64,000 nucleotides of DNA from Ailurus styani (Eukaryota > Chordata > Mammalia > Carnivora > Ailuridae), in the NCBI GenBank assembly GCA_002007465.1, contig LNAC01000781.1:449383-513382 (forward strand), in the 5' to 3' direction. Below the pieces are notes generated by a model. That model made no database searches. It was not told where the DNA came from and was given only the letters and a program-made list of their open reading frames with translations. A program made the position numbers and the translations under genes. Each line of letters begins with the position of its first letter. Position 1 is the first letter of the stretch. Shown in pieces: positions 10,263 through 22,960 of this stretch.

Positions 10263-12168
10263 AACCAGGTAGAATCTGAGATCATTGTTTCAAGCAAATC
10301 TTATTTAAAACAGACAAAAATTAGTTACTGTCTTTTGTAAGGCTTTCTTTTTTCCATAACCATCTCACCTAGGCTTAGAACAGACACAGCAAAGGAGAAA
10401 CCAAAAACTGATTCTCTTGTCCTACAACTGTTGGATTTGGACTCAAGCAAGGATCATTTAAAGAGACCAAGGCACTAGTCAGCTGGTAAAATCTTCCTGG
10501 TCCCTCTGTACAGAGTTACCAGAGTAGACAAACACAGTTTCTCCCCAACCTTGAAACACTTCTATGTCTAGCAAGACTGAATCGCTGTGGAAAGAGGCTC
10601 TCATGCCCGGGATTTTGTGTCTGAGATGGTCACTTGTATTCCCCATTACTTTCTGTAAAAAAAAAAATCTTTTGCACTAGTTTCACAGAAAAGGAGTATA
10701 GAAAAGCCATTAAGAACTGCTAGATAATACTTTTTTACTAAGGAGTTTCTGCTGGTGTCACTTAAAGATTATCTTGTTGGCTTACTAACTATGTACGTGG
10801 TTTGCTATATGGGTAGATAGGTGAAGAAAAGTAGAAAATATGCTCTCCCTTCTTAAAAAATAATATATATATTTTATATAGTATGTAGTACATATTACTA
10901 AATTATATATCTTAATGTATATTGTAAATTATATTTATAATTTATAATATATATTTAGTAAGTATTATATATCTAGTTTTAGAAAGAGGGAGCATGTGAT
11001 TTTTAGGAAGAGGGGTTTAGTTTCAAGAGATCTGTGCATATACACACACACACGCACGGACAAATATACACACATATACATAACTTGGCATTCTTGAATT
11101 TTCCTGCCTTTAGCTCTGCAGTCTTGAAGTGCCCTTCTTATCAATGATTTCACTGTGGTCTGAAGGAGAACTGGACCACAGATGTCTCAAAGACATAGAC
11201 CTTTCATGTTAGTGGACACTAAAGCCTCATCACAGCTGGTTTTCAAGGGAAATTATTTAAAAATAATTCCCTGAGAAAGCAAAAAATTCTTCCATTACAA
11301 ATAGCAAGATTTAGAGTAGACCTGACTCCTATTATTAACTAGGAAGAGAAGGCCCAGCTGCAGCTAGGGAGCTGGTGGACCGCAAATCCAAGAACCAGAG
11401 CTCCACAGCCGGTTTAGGCTTGAACACACAGTTGAGCTAAAACACATTTTTGCTTACCTTGGCTGAATTCAAGGTAACTACTGTATGAAAACCCAAAGGA
11501 AAGCTTTCTGCTCTGACGAGACTGTCTGTACCTATACCATGGGAGTTGGCAGGATACTTACTAATGGAACCACAAAAGTTAGCTGTTAGGCTTTAGAAAA
11601 AGCCCACATGTAAAAACTAAAGCAAAGTCATACCATTTAATACTGTTCTTTAGATTGTTATTAATAGAACATTTATATTGAACTTAAAATTTCTGCTATA
11701 AATTCCTACCCATTAGAAGTAATTGGTGTCATACAGAATTTTGTGATTATTTAAATAAATAATGAAATAATAAATAACAAAAAACTTTAAAAGTTCTTCT
11801 CTAAATCAAGTGCACCTTTAATTTTCAATAGCTGATCAATTTATTTATCAATTTATTTGTGATTACTGAGTATTTAGCTTATGTTTCTGTTTTCTTAGAC
11901 ATTTTGGCTGTTTTTGGAAACAAAAATTATGGTTTTCCAAGACCATTATAGAAATCAACATAATTTTGTAAGATGGTTTCATTCTCCTACTACAAATAAA
12001 GTGAGATAATGGCAGAGATATTCACAACAGTGTAAACTTTCTCTAAAGTTAATATAATTATAGTATAATAAAAAGAAGTTATCTTTTATATGTTTACTAC
12101 ATAAAATGTTAATTTAAGAATCAATACACTTCAATTGACTAAATAGAAATAATTTATAAAACTATTTT
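10263..12168. other. Unassigned sequence with AT-rich and CA-rich patches
   Basis: There is an AT-rich run at about 10,858-10,975 (TATATATATTTTATATAG) and a CA-rich patch at about 11,041-11,080. The palindrome-like GGGAAATTATTTAAAAATAA lies near 11,250. No gene or repeat family recognised. Confidence 0.45.
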
Positions 12169-12183
12169 TAAAAGCTAATTAGA

Positions 12184-12376
12184 GATGTCCCTGTGTGGCT
12201 CAGTTGAATTAAGTGTCTGCCTTAGGCTCAGGTCATGATACCAGGGTCCCAGGATCTATAGATACCCACACTGGGTTCTCTGCTCAGCAGAAGCCTGCTT
12301 CTCCCCACTCCCTGCTGCTCCACCTGCTTGTCCTCTCTCAGTCAAATAAAATCTTAAAAAAAAAAAAAAAAACTTC
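12184..12376 (+). mobile_element. Can-SINE with 15-bp target duplication
   Basis: Sense SINE from GATGTCCCTGTGTGGCTCAG to a long A tract. TAAAAGCTAATTAGA is duplicated exactly at 12,169-12,183 and 12,377-12,391. The element has internal losses in its CT-rich part. Confidence 0.95.
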
Positions 12377-12539
12377 TAAAAGCTAATTAGATCATAGCTA
12401 CTGATACTTAATTTAAATAATACTGGATGACTTAGCAAATCTAGTTTGTAAAAACTATGAGTTATTTCCCCAACAATTAAAAAAAGTTAGCTATGATTTT
12501 ATTAAAAATCAGAAAGGAAAATTAAAATTTCACTTTGTC

Positions 12540-13225
12540 ATACATTTTTCTCTGATTAATTTTTCATATACTATAAAATTTACCAGTTTAAAGTATACAA
12601 TTCGGTGGTTTTAGTATATTCATGAGATTGTGCAACCATTACCACTATTTAATTCCAGAATGTTTTATCACTCCTAAAAGAAACCTCATACACATTAGCA
12701 GTCAATCACCATCCCTCATCCTCAACCTCTGGGAACCACTAATCTTCTTTCTGTATCTGTGGATTTATCTATTCTGGACATTTCATGTAAATAGAATCAC
12801 ATAACAAATGAACTTTGAGTCTGGATTCTTTTACTTAGTATAACATATCATAACTTCATTTCCGTGTATGGCTCACTGTATGGATACACAACATTTTGTT
12901 TATCTGTTCATCAATAGACATGTACTTGGGTTGTATCTATTTTTGGCTGTTACAAATAATGCTCTTATGAATATCCATGTATAAGTTTTTGTTTGGGGAT
13001 ATGTTTCAATTCTCTTGGGAATATAATTAGGAGTAGAAGTTCTGGGTCATATAGAAATTCTGCATTTAATTGTTCTGGATATTGTCAATCTTTTTTTTAA
13101 AGGGGCTCCACCATGCTATATTCTGACCAACATGGCATAAAGGCTCCATTTCTCCATACCCTTTCCAACACTTGTTATTTTTCATTGTTGTTAGATTATA
13201 GCCATCTGATTAAATTTTGACTTTC
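12540..13225 (-). mobile_element. Ancient L1 ORF2 end and 3' UTR, antisense
   Basis: TAAAATTTACCAGTTTAAAG, CTCTGGGAACCACTAATC, TTTCATGTAAATAGAATCAC, CATCAATAGACATGTACTTG, ACAAATAATGCTC and GGAGTAGAAGTTCTGGGTC are antisense L1M landmarks in the expected order from 3' UTR back into ORF2. Frames are destroyed. Confidence 0.75.
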
Positions 13226-13259
13226 ATAACTTCCAGAGAAGAATGTATAAAATTTGCAT

Positions 13260-13445
13260 TTGGGAGGATGGAAGAAGTCAAGGATGACTGTGAAGTTGTA
13301 AGTGACTGGAAGATCAGACTGGATACATGGTGTTGAGTTGAAGCACATTTTGCTTACACTGGCTGAGTAAATGAATGAATAGTAGTGTCATTATTGGAAG
13401 CAGAGTGGCAAGGAGAGATGATTTCAGGAAGAGACTAAACTGAGA
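13260..13445 (-). mobile_element. Probable antisense L2 fragment
   Basis: AGTCAAGGATGACTGTGAAG and ATGAATGAATAGTAGTGTC fit an upstream antisense part of L2. Divergence is high. Confidence 0.45.
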
Positions 13446-13539
13446 CTGTTGAAGACATGTCATCATTTGCAATAGCAGGATGAGAGCTCAAAAATATAAC
13501 AGCTTATAATGGAAAGTTTTCAAACTTGGGAGAATTTAA

Positions 13540-13762
13540 GCATAGACTCTGGAGCCACGTGGTCTGGGTTTGTAACTTTTACTACCAATGTGCCTTCCAG
13601 TAGTAACTAAACTTCTTTGTTCTTCACCTTCTCTATTTGTAAAAGAAGTACTATAATAATTGTATGTGTCTCAAAAAGTTATGAGAATTAAATAAGCTAA
13701 TACATTACATGTAAAGTATTTAAGATGTTTCTCTCATACAATAAATGTCAACTATTATTAAG
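13540..13762 (+). mobile_element. MIR, near full length
   Basis: AGACTCTGGAGCCACGTGG, TCTGGGTTTGTAAC, CACCTTCTCTATTTGTAAAA, ATGAGAATTAAATAAGC, ACATGTAAAGTATTTAAG and ATAAATGTCAACTATTATTA follow MIR from core to 3' end. Confidence 0.85.
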
Positions 13763-13764
13763 GT

Positions 13765-13880
13765 GACCACATAGTCTATTGTGTAAAGTAGAGCACTTTC
13801 AATCTCAAGTGCCCTGGTTTGGACAATAAATGGTCATACTGAGACTACAGACACAAATGGTCAAAACGGATGATGGTCTT
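13765..13880. repeat. Unclassified short ancient repeat candidate
   Basis: GGTGACCACATAGTCTATTG followed by GTGCCCTGGTTTGGACAATA and AATGGTCAT resembles a common short mammalian interspersed repeat with GGTGACC ends. I cannot name the family. Confidence 0.3.
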
Positions 13881-14029
13881 CCTATCTACTATTACCGTGA
13901 AACTTTGAGGTTTCAATTGAGTCTGAAACACCTTGGCACAAATGCCAAGAAGGGGTGAATGGGAGAATACCAGATGATCATTTTGCTTCAGTCAAAATTT
14001 TGGAACAATTATATAAAATTAAGATTAAA

Positions 14030-14175
14030 ATGGGAACATAATATAATATAAAATACAGGTAATATTACTTACCCAAGAGTTGTTGCAAGGTTTAGGTGAG
14101 ATAATATGTATAGAGTACCTTATGTACATGAAATACACTAAGTGTTCAAAATATGTTAGCTATTAATTTATTAAT
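14030..14175 (+). mobile_element. MIR 3'-half fragment
   Basis: AGAGTTGTTGCAAGGTTTAG, GTGAGATAATATGTATAGAG and AAGTGTTCAAAATATGTTAG with a TATTAATTTATTA end follow the MIR 3' half. Confidence 0.7.
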
Positions 14176-17100
14176 ATCAGCTATTTTTGATGGCCCAGTC
14201 ATAACCACTTTCAATAATCACTAACAATCAAAATGTCTGTTGATAACATCCACAATTATACATAATGATAAAAAAAAGATAGAGAACAAAATTCAGATTG
14301 GGAAGCTAAAAGAAGTATATCAAGATCCAGATTAGAAAGTGAAATCTACATTGATTTTAGTTGATCTTCTTGTCATATATATATAAGCAAAAATAGAAGT
14401 TTTGTGGTGTGGGAATCAGCAGATTGGGCCTGGATAGGTCACAAAGGGATGGGTGGCTTTGAAAATCAAGAGGCTACCTTAGACTCTGTGAGACTCTTAG
14501 AGACTCCTTTGTGAGTGGATTTACAAGGAGGGTTGAGCGCAGATTGGTGCTGTAACCTGTACCTGAGGAGGAAGAAAGTGAAAAGCACTTGGAAAAAATT
14601 TCACATTGCCATTTTGCCCAGAATGCTGGTGAAGACCTAGAAATGATCTTGCTAGACAATTAGGGTTCTGAAGCTGCCACCAGTATGGACAAAGTCTTCG
14701 TATACCACCCCAAATATTACACTGCCAGAGAAATCTGCAGTTTTGGCACAAATTCACTGTGGTAATTGCAGTGAAGGCCATGAGTTGAGATGATGTCATA
14801 GTTGAGCCTATTTTATTTCGGATTTTTTTTGAAAGGAAAATGGCAGATATAGAAAGTAAAAAATGGGTGATTTGTAGCCATGAATTTTCTTTTTGGAAGT
14901 ACTATAGTACAAATTTCTTTTTGTGTTATTGTTATATTAGTTACGGTAACTAGAGATGAGTTCTACAATATTTTTAAAGTTTCTAAATCTCCAGCATATG
15001 GTAGTTTTCAGCTAATAATTGACATATGTTCTTGAAATGCTTGCCCCAAAGATGAGCTGTAGACTAAATAGAGAATCAGATTGGAATCATTGGTTTTGAT
15101 TAGAAGAATGAAAGATTCAGGTTTTTTGAAGATTATTCACAAGAATAACAAAATGCTATCATATCTATTGTCACATACTTAGGGTTCTTAACTTTAGTGT
15201 AAGTTGGGGAGAACATCACATTGGCAGTTCAGAACTTTTTGAAAACAAAGAATTTTTATCACTAGGAAATATACAGCAAAGGCTATTGTTCCCTCACTGA
15301 AGGATTTGCTCATGAAAGGTCTTAGGTCTGGATCCAAACAAAATAGTGATTTGAAAGTTTTTCTTTCATGATCTCAATCTTTCCTTTTTGCTTATTCTGC
15401 ATGAATTCTTTCCTTCCTATATCCCCTAGGTCAAGAAGAAATTGCATCTAATCAGAAACTGGCGATATTTGTCTCACCATATTTCCTTTTCCTGTTATAT
15501 AACCTAGAGGTTATATTTTTGTATGCTTTTACAAAAGGACCATAAAAAATAAAGGCAATCATCCCTAACTAGTTGTACCAGCGTGATGTTTGCTGCTCTG
15601 GGAGTTATGACTAAGTATTATTAAAATGTTAATTTTTTAAATTTATATTTTATTTCATTATACATACAATTGACAATTAACTCTTCTTGGATACATTTAT
15701 TAAATTCAATAACCAAAGTCTTGAGAAATCAATGTGTTGTTTATCAATATTTAAATATAAATTTTGTTGAAGCAAATTTTGCCTAAGTATGTCACTGTAA
15801 CAGATACAAAGCAAACAAATTATATTAGAGATACTAGGCTTTGTGTTAAACAAACACAAAACTGGTGACCTTCTAACATTTCTCATGGCCAAAATTCTAA
15901 GAATGTTTTAATATAATTTTTTAACAGAGTTGATGAAATGGATTTTACCATCAATGAAACATTAATATATACTCAGAAATTCATACAAATCTTAAAAATA
16001 TTATTTATAAAAAACTTATTATTTATCAGTATTAGTATTTGGTCTTCATGTGCTATTGGCTGTTGGCACAGTCTATTGACTACAGTGATCATTTAAAAAT
16101 CATTCTCAGCTAACTTTTCGAGAAGGTATCATTTCATAGGGAGAAAACATGGAAGACAGTCCTCCAGGGTTCCCAAGAAATGTTAACTTCTCATCACCTT
16201 CATCAGGAAAGAGTATTGACAAGGGTTTCCTGAGGTAGAGGGTATGAGAAGCAGGAAATTATGTGCCTGTTATGCTCTGTGTCTCTATTAAGTATACCTA
16301 GAATGACCATGATTTTAGTTTCTCTTGTACTTCACAGGCTCAAGGGAAGTCCTGTTTCTTGTTAGTATTTCTATATCATAGAAAATCCTGCATTGCTTGT
16401 ATAATAACTGTCTTTACTGAAAAATTGAGAATTATTCAAATTAATACATCATGCTGAATACAAACAGTAATCAGTGTGATTCTGAAGACTGTTATAAGAG
16501 ACCAATCTGTTGGCACAACAGTACGATGATGGAAAAACTAACACAAAGCAAATAGAAAAAACACCAAAAACTAAGACACACTCTAGAACCTGTACAATAA
16601 AACATCTGTCAGTTGGTCCATACTAAATGTTTCACCAGATTCTTAATAAAGTGTCTTTTAGGGTGTTAACCTGCTGAGCATTTTTCTCTGATATTTCGTC
16701 TCAATTACACTTCACCTGCAAGCCAGTCCTATCATTTTGCCCTTCCCCCATTACTCAGTAGTTCATTCCTTCTCAAAGATTTTAATCTGAGCCTACATTC
16801 CTTCTTTAATCTAGCATCTATTAGTTGACTTTGAAGTTGAGCTTTTCTCATTCAGGCTTTGGCACTTTAAAGAAATATTTGGCCACATCAAACTATTCCT
16901 TTCTTTTCAATACAGTAATGCTTTATTAAGTTATTATAAAATAATTTTAGAAGTTTTTAAAAACTAAAACTAAATACAATAATCTGTCATAGGGAGTGAG
17001 GATATCAAGAAATATAATACTTTAATAGCATTATTACCACCCAAATCTGGGCAGAGGAGTGTCAGCAGAAATTACTACTAATTACATGGTGGAATATATT

Positions 17101-17287
17101 TCCTAATACATCTGTAAATGTGTAACACACCCAAACTGGAATAAACTTCAATAAGCAGCATTTGGTATTGTTTATCTCTTCTACCCACACTGAATACCAG
17201 AACTTTAAGTGGTTTCTAACACTCCCATCTATAGGAATATCTACCTAAAATTTTTTTCATTTTAGATTTCTCTAAAAAAATAATTAA
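14176..17287. other. Unassigned sequence
   Basis: No repeat or gene recognised over about 3.1 kb. Two overlapping minus-strand frames at 14,474-14,799 (61 and 92 codons) lack a known domain or splice context, so they are not called. Base composition matches the surroundings. Confidence 0.45.
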
Positions 17288-17496
17288 AGGGCTTCTGGGT
17301 GGTTCAGTCAGTTAAGCTTCTGACTCTTGATTTCAGCTCAGGTCATGATCTCAGGGTGGTGTGTTGGACCCATGTGTCAGCTCCATGCAGGGAGTGGAGC
17401 CTGCTTAAGATTCTCTCATTCCTTCCTTTTTCCTGCTGCTCCTCACCTGTACCCACTCTCTAAAATGAACAAATAAATAAAACTTATGAAAAAAGA
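17288..17496 (+). mobile_element. Older Can-SINE
   Basis: GGCTTCTGGGTGGTTCAGTC, GCTTCTGACTCTTGATTTC, CAGCTCAGGTCATGATCTC, a CT-rich body and AACAAATAAATAAAAC tail. The TCTGACTCTTGATTTC form is shared with the SINE at 41,071. Confidence 0.9.
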
Positions 17497-18849
17497 TCAA
17501 AAATGCCTTATGAAATAAACTATACAAATTGCTGAACAGTTAAATACAATTCTAGTTTCCTTGACTGCAACTGAATAGTATTTAAACAACAGTCTTTTCA
17601 GATTTATTTATATATTCTATGATCTATGTGCCTGTACCTTTTATAGAAATGTAGAAAATATAAAAACCAAAAGGGATTCTCTTTCTTCTCATCTGCAAAA
17701 TGCTGACATTATTATTCACTGATCTTCCTGAGCATACCTTGCTTTTACATCTGCCCAGCATTTGTCTTGCTTTCTTGTCTTTTTCTCCTTCTGGAGAGTT
17801 AAGAAGGAATTTAATATTCTTGATCTTTTAGAAGGAAAACAACAAGTAACAGATTAACACACATTCAAGAAACTCCCTGTTTGTGTGAAATCATTAATCA
17901 GTTTGTATGTGAGTTTGTGTGTGGGGGGGTGTGTGTTTTATGACTGTTATACATTCTGGATGAGGGTAAAAGCCTGTATTTTCTTTTTTCTTCTTTAACA
18001 CAGTTATTCTATGTTGAGGCTACTTCAAAGCTTTTTTTTCCCGCTATGGAATCATAAGAATATTAACTTAATTATATAACTATTTCAACTGAGAAACTGT
18101 CTTTGCCTCTCAACTTTTCCTTAAGCATTTCTAACTTACTTCATTTATGGAGTGTGAGAATTCAAAGTGTGAGATGCCCAATGGCCCCTGACAGATTTCT
18201 AACCTTTGCTCCAGAAGCTTAATGTTCCTTGTGTCACCCACTCTGTGTGGAGATAAAAAACCAAATAAGGCATGATATCGTCTTAGAGAGTTTATTATAC
18301 GGTTGGGGTATGTGGAGAGGGCAAGAAAAGAGACTTAGTGACATTTGAGATATATTTCAAAAATTGCTGGATTTCTACAAGAAGGGATCATGGGAAACAA
18401 TTTTAAATAGCAGCTATAACATGTTTATTTGTAATTTCGCTAAATAGAAACAATCCAAATGAAAAAACAGAGTAACCGCTATATAAGTTAAAGCATATTC
18501 TACTGCAATTAAATACTAAGTTAATGACCCAAGAAATCACTCAAAGATACGTTTATTAAAAATTGTAGGTGATTATATATATAGCATATATAATATACAT
18601 GCATATATAATAACATGCAACATATATTAATATATATTAACATATATATTAATTTCTTTTAAAACACTTGATTAAAATACCTCTAAAGATAGGATTGTAC
18701 AGATTTTTATTTTCTTTTTGATACTTGAGTGCATTTTTTAAGCTGTACCTTATAGTTTAAAAATATATATGTTTATAAAGAGATGTATAGACAGCCTTTA
18801 TTTCTATGACATTCTACTTATAGTTCTGGAGCTGGTGTGAACCAGAATT
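17497..18849. other. Unassigned sequence with an AT-rich run
   Basis: Contains a short G/T patch (GTGTGTGGGGGGGTGTGTG near 17,918) and an AT-rich dinucleotide-like run at 18,573-18,652. No gene seen. Confidence 0.45.
18573..18652. repeat. AT-rich simple repeat
   Basis: Irregular TATATA and TATTAATATA units with single CATG breaks. Confidence 0.9.
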
Positions 18850-19300
18850 AAAGAGGGAAATAGAAAGCAAGGAGAGGCTACTGCATTTGTCCAAGTGAGA
18901 CAAAAATAAAGGTAGTAATATCTAGAATGAAAACAAAAACAAATACATGAATTATCAGGAAGACAATGAAAAAAAATATTTTATTGGAACTAAAAATGAA
19001 CAGTAAAGAATCAAGAGTGTTTTGCCAAGTTTTTAGTCTAAACAACAGAAAATATAGAGATGCTAGTCATAGATAGGTAGGCACTAGCAAAAGAAGAATA
19101 TTAGTGAGGGTAGATGAGGGACCCTCTTATTTGAGATCGAGATGTTGGTAGTCAGGCAAAGTCTAGCAGAATGTTGAAAATACGATTCTGGGTTTAGGAA
19201 AGGATAGAATTCTAGATAAGTATTCAAGTGCTATTGCTTTAAATCCAACCTGACTGGGTAAAAAGAACAGAGAAGATGTAAGTGTAGAGAAGATTGAAAC
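18850..19300 (-). mobile_element. Probable antisense L2 (upstream segment)
   Basis: AGGAGAGGCTACTGCATTTG, TCCAAGTGAGACAAAAATAA, TTTGAGATCGAGATGTTGG and GATGTAAGTGTAGAGAAG follow, at low identity, the antisense of an upstream L2 portion. Confidence 0.5.
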
Positions 19301-19904
19301 AGTTTTCCTAGTTATGTTGTACCATGGAGCACTTTGGCTTTTTTAGTGAAGCTTGTGGACCCCTTCTCAGAATAATGGTTTTATATACATAAAATAAAAT
19401 ACATAAAATAGAGACCAATTAGATTGAAATAGAGCTATCAAAATAATTTAAAATGTGATATATTAATAAAACTGCTTGCCTTTTAATACATTAGATAACA
19501 AGATCTAGTGGTGGGTTTAATAACTGCCATAATTTCAATATGATGACTAAGCAATATTTAATGTGACATGAACTATCTATGTTTTCCAGCTGTGACAAAT
19601 TAATGGTACTTACTAATACCACTATGTTTTGTAGCCTATATGAATATTTTAAGGAAATATTAAATTTCCTTTAGAAGTTACTTTCTTATCCAAATTAATA
19701 GACTCCCTGAACTGTATCCAGTGACATTTTGGTAGACATGGTTGAGAGCTCCTTTAGAGTAGGTCCACATACAGTGTATGTGGAGAGACACAGATGCCTA
19801 GAACTGTTTTGGGACATAGTAGAATCCATTTGGGTAGTGAGACTTCCCAGCAAAGGCAAGTTTGTGTTAATGTGCTGCAATGTCAGAGGCAGCATAATTT
19901 CTAA
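19301..19904. other. Unassigned sequence
   Basis: No gene or repeat recognised. Overlapping frames on both strands at 19,695-19,962 are mutual shadows without domain content. Confidence 0.45.
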
Positions 19905-20085
19905 GATCATAGCCTCCAGGCCAGAATGCCAGTCAAAACACTATCTATGCAAACTTGAATGAGTCACTTAAGCTCTTTGTGCCTAAGTCTCCTTATTTTT
20001 TAATCTTCATAGTGTTACTGTGAGAATTAAAAGTGTTAGTGTTTGGAGTATGGTCCAGTGCATGTTAATTAAACACTATATAAAA
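19905..20085 (+). mobile_element. MIR
   Basis: AACTTGAATGAGTCACTTAA, GCTCTTTGTGCCTAAGTCTC, CATAGTGTTACTGTGAG and AATTAAAAGTGTTAGTG follow the MIR core to 3' half with small gaps. Confidence 0.75.
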
Positions 20086-21009
20086 AGTATTTATCAAATA
20101 CATAAATATGGTCAGGCTAAACACCCTGCAGACTGAGCAATGCAATTGTTTACAGCTTGCCTTTATTTCAACGATGTTCTAAGCCAGTAAAAGATGCAAA
20201 TATTGAGTAGACAGAGATAGAAAAAAAAAAAAGCCTAAGAAAGCACAAGTCATGAGGAAATGCGTTTCAAGGGGAAATAGTTGAGAGGAACAGAAACTAC
20301 TTGAAGGCCAAAGACTGAGATGGAAAACATACATCCAGATAGAGATTGGTAATCAGTAAGCAGATGATCAGTGGCCTCCTGGAGAGGTTCTAATAGATGG
20401 ACAGAAGCAGATGGCAGAAACCAAGTCATTTACTGAATAGGTTGATAGTGAACAAAGGCAGAGAATTGGATTACTTTCCTCAAAAGTCAGTCCAAGAAAG
20501 AAAAGAGGTTAAAAGTTTATCAGGTTTAACAGAAAGAGCCTGAGCACAGTGGATGGTGCAGAGGAAGTAGTCAAGGAACAGAGAAAGATTATAAATTTAA
20601 GAGAAAAAGTAAGTAATTGAAAGAACCATGTCCTGATTAATGTAGGTAAGAATAAGTCTTCTGTAGAAAGCTTTACCTTGGACTTGAAAACGAGGAGGTC
20701 AAATCCCTTCAAAGCGAGGTCTATAAGGAGAAACAGATGAAGATAGCAAGTGTTGTATCAAATTAAAAACAAGAATTAAAAGGCCTATGCTGCAAGATGT
20801 CCTTCACCCCGAACTATGGTGGGAGAGATCTGCACAAGAGTAGGGGGTTGAGGACAAAGCTGGAAAACTTAGGGTGAGCCAGAAGCATTTTCTATTAATT
20901 GCTATAGAAAATGTAACAAGCATCTCATTAGAGATGACTATAAACATTAGCAAGTAGCTATGGGGGGGCCTAGCTGAAGTCGGGCTAAAACGAATAGTTA
21001 GATTTTATC
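20086..21009. other. Unassigned sequence
   Basis: Purine-rich on the plus strand near 20,220-20,720. No gene or repeat family identified. Confidence 0.45.
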
Positions 21010-21225
21010 CTTAATGTCACTATCCTAAGTAAATCCTTATTGATCAAGCTCCCAGAATATGTTTAATTGACCCTACTGTGTATTCTCATTGTGCCCTGAA
21101 TTTATATAATTATTTTTGTTGAATGTGTGACTTCCTTGTTAGGGTGTAACTTTTTAAGGACTTCTTTTTGTTCATTTGCATATACAGATTCAAATTTTGG
21201 CACATAAAGTATATTGAACATTTTT
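21010..21225 (+). mobile_element. Probable L2 3'-end fragment
   Basis: TTAATGTCACTATCCTAAG, TTAGGGTGTAACTTTTTAAGG and CAAATTTTGGCACATAAAG line up in order with the L2 3' end at low identity. Confidence 0.5.
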
Positions 21226-22134
21226 TTTGTTTTTAATAAATGCCTTTTATTTTCTGAAAGTACTACGTATTTGAGAAGACTCTACCTTAACTTGAGGCCT
21301 TAATTCAAGTTGAAGCATCAGTTCCAAATCTAGCCAAGTCAATTTTGTTATGAACAGGTAAATGAACCTTCTTCCCTCATGGTTCTTCATATGTCCATTC
21401 AAGATTTATCCTGCTCATTTGTTTCTTGTTTATAGCCTACACTTATCTCTCCAACTTGACTAGTATAGGATTTCTTCATTACTGGTACTTTGCAATTATC
21501 CTTGAGTGCAATTCTGTTCTTGATGGGCATCCCCTTCCACTTCTTTTCCTGCTCCCTGTGATTCTAAGTGTCCTCAGGAGCTCAGCCCAGGGTAAGGCAA
21601 CTCCTACTTAGCTATGGGTGTAAACTGAACCAGGCAATAAAGATAAACAATGAGCAGGGAAGAAATAATAATCTTTATGGCTTAATAAGTGTCAGGAATT
21701 GCTTTGGTACAGGAGAAGGTCTAGAAGGTGTAGAAGTCGAGTATATAAAGTTGGATAGGAAGTTGAGCTCAAAAGGTAAGTGATTCTCAATAAAATTACA
21801 TATAGGTGGAGGACTTAATTCTTACTTCCTTTGAACATTTATTGAATAACCACTATAATCCATGGCTTCCCTGAGGAAAAAAAAGAATAGGCGGAAAAAG
21901 AAAATAAAATTTCAGATCAGTGCAGAAGCTTCAGGTCTAGATTTCAAGCTTTTAAAACTAATTTTACAAAATTAGTTCAGCTCAACATAAATTCATTAAA
22001 CATAAAATTATGTTTTTATAACACAAAATCTTCTCTGTGTTAACTACTGTGTTTGAGTCTTTCATTTATGATTCTTAATTATGTGCACAAGAATATATGC
22101 AAGCTATATCTTCAGTGATCAGAGAGATCAGTCA
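21226..22134. other. Unassigned sequence
   Basis: No recognised gene or repeat. Small open frames at 21,426-21,783 have no domain support. Confidence 0.45.
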
Positions 22135-22275
22135 GTGATCTATTTTATTTAATAAGCTCTTGTCTAGTACTTGCTATGTGTCAGGCAGTCTCAAGTGCTT
22201 TACCAATGTTAGCTTGTTAAATCGTATGATTTGGCATTTAAATTTGTTTTTCCTGGTAACTTATGTGAGGATCCT
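22135..22275 (-). mobile_element. MIR or L2-class 3' end, antisense
   Basis: ACTTGCTATGTGTCAGGCAG, TCTCAAGTGCTTTACCAATG and TTAGCTTGTTAAATCG are the antisense of the MIR 3' end. Confidence 0.65.
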
Positions 22276-22444
22276 AAACAGTGACTCTCCTGAAACATTC
22301 CTGTCGATAATTTCATTTAAACCAAACATATGAAGACTAAATACATTGAAGTAGTAATTAAATGTTACCATGGTGGACACTTTATCCATTTTAATAGCAT
22401 CTTTGAATCTCCCATAGTACAAAAGAACACACCTAAATAGATTC

Positions 22445-22960
22445 ACCTATTCATTTATTCATTCATGAAAGCATACTTTTGTTCATTCAATAATTTTTTT
22501 TAAGATTTTATTTATTTATCTGACAGAAACATAGAAAGAGGGAACACAAGCAGGGGGAGTGGGAGAGGGAGAAGCAGGCTTTCCGCTGAGCAGGGAACCC
22601 AAAGCGGGGCTCAATCCCAGGACTCAGGTCATGACCTGAGCCTAAGGCAGACACATAATGACTGAGCCACCCAGGTGCCCCCTTATTCAATAAATTTTTA
22701 CTGAGTAGTTGCTATGTAAAAGCAACATGCTCAGTGTTTTTTAAAAAGGATGTACAAATAGGATAACTTCATATTCAAGAAATTTATAAAGTGAGGAGGT
22801 ATTTTGGAACAAAGAATTCAGATAAGAAAGCAAATAATGCCACATTATACATGGAAGCTTGCGAAAAAGTTGTATAATAAACATAAAACAATATCAGGGT
22901 GGATTGTGTAAAATTAAAAAGAAAGGGGCATTTAAGCTGAATATGTGCCATTTTGGTGAT
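22445..22960 (-). mobile_element. Antisense L2 3' end split by a SINE
   Basis: TTCATTTATTCATTCATG and GTTCATTCAATAA sit left of the SINE. TTATTCAATAAATTTTTACTG and GTTGCTATGTAAAAGCAAC continue right of it. This is the antisense L2 terminus; the part beyond about 22,760 is uncertain. Confidence 0.55.
22494..22682 (-). mobile_element. Can-SINE inside an L2
   Basis: Antisense SINE from TTTTAAGATTTTATTTATTT to GAGCCACCCAGGTGCCCC. Flanks TTCATTCAATAATTTTT and TTATTCAATAAATTTTT form an imperfect target duplication of L2 sequence. Confidence 0.93.

Noticed and set aside
11235..11275. Palindrome GGGAAATTATTTAAAAATAA (continuing to TTCCC) as a terminator or binding site
   Set aside because: A short AT-rich inverted repeat is expected by chance in DNA of this composition, and there is no gene nearby.
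14474..14799. Overlapping minus-strand frames of 61 and 92 codons
   Set aside because: No domain, no splice-site context that I can defend and no similarity I recognise; chance frames are common at this length.
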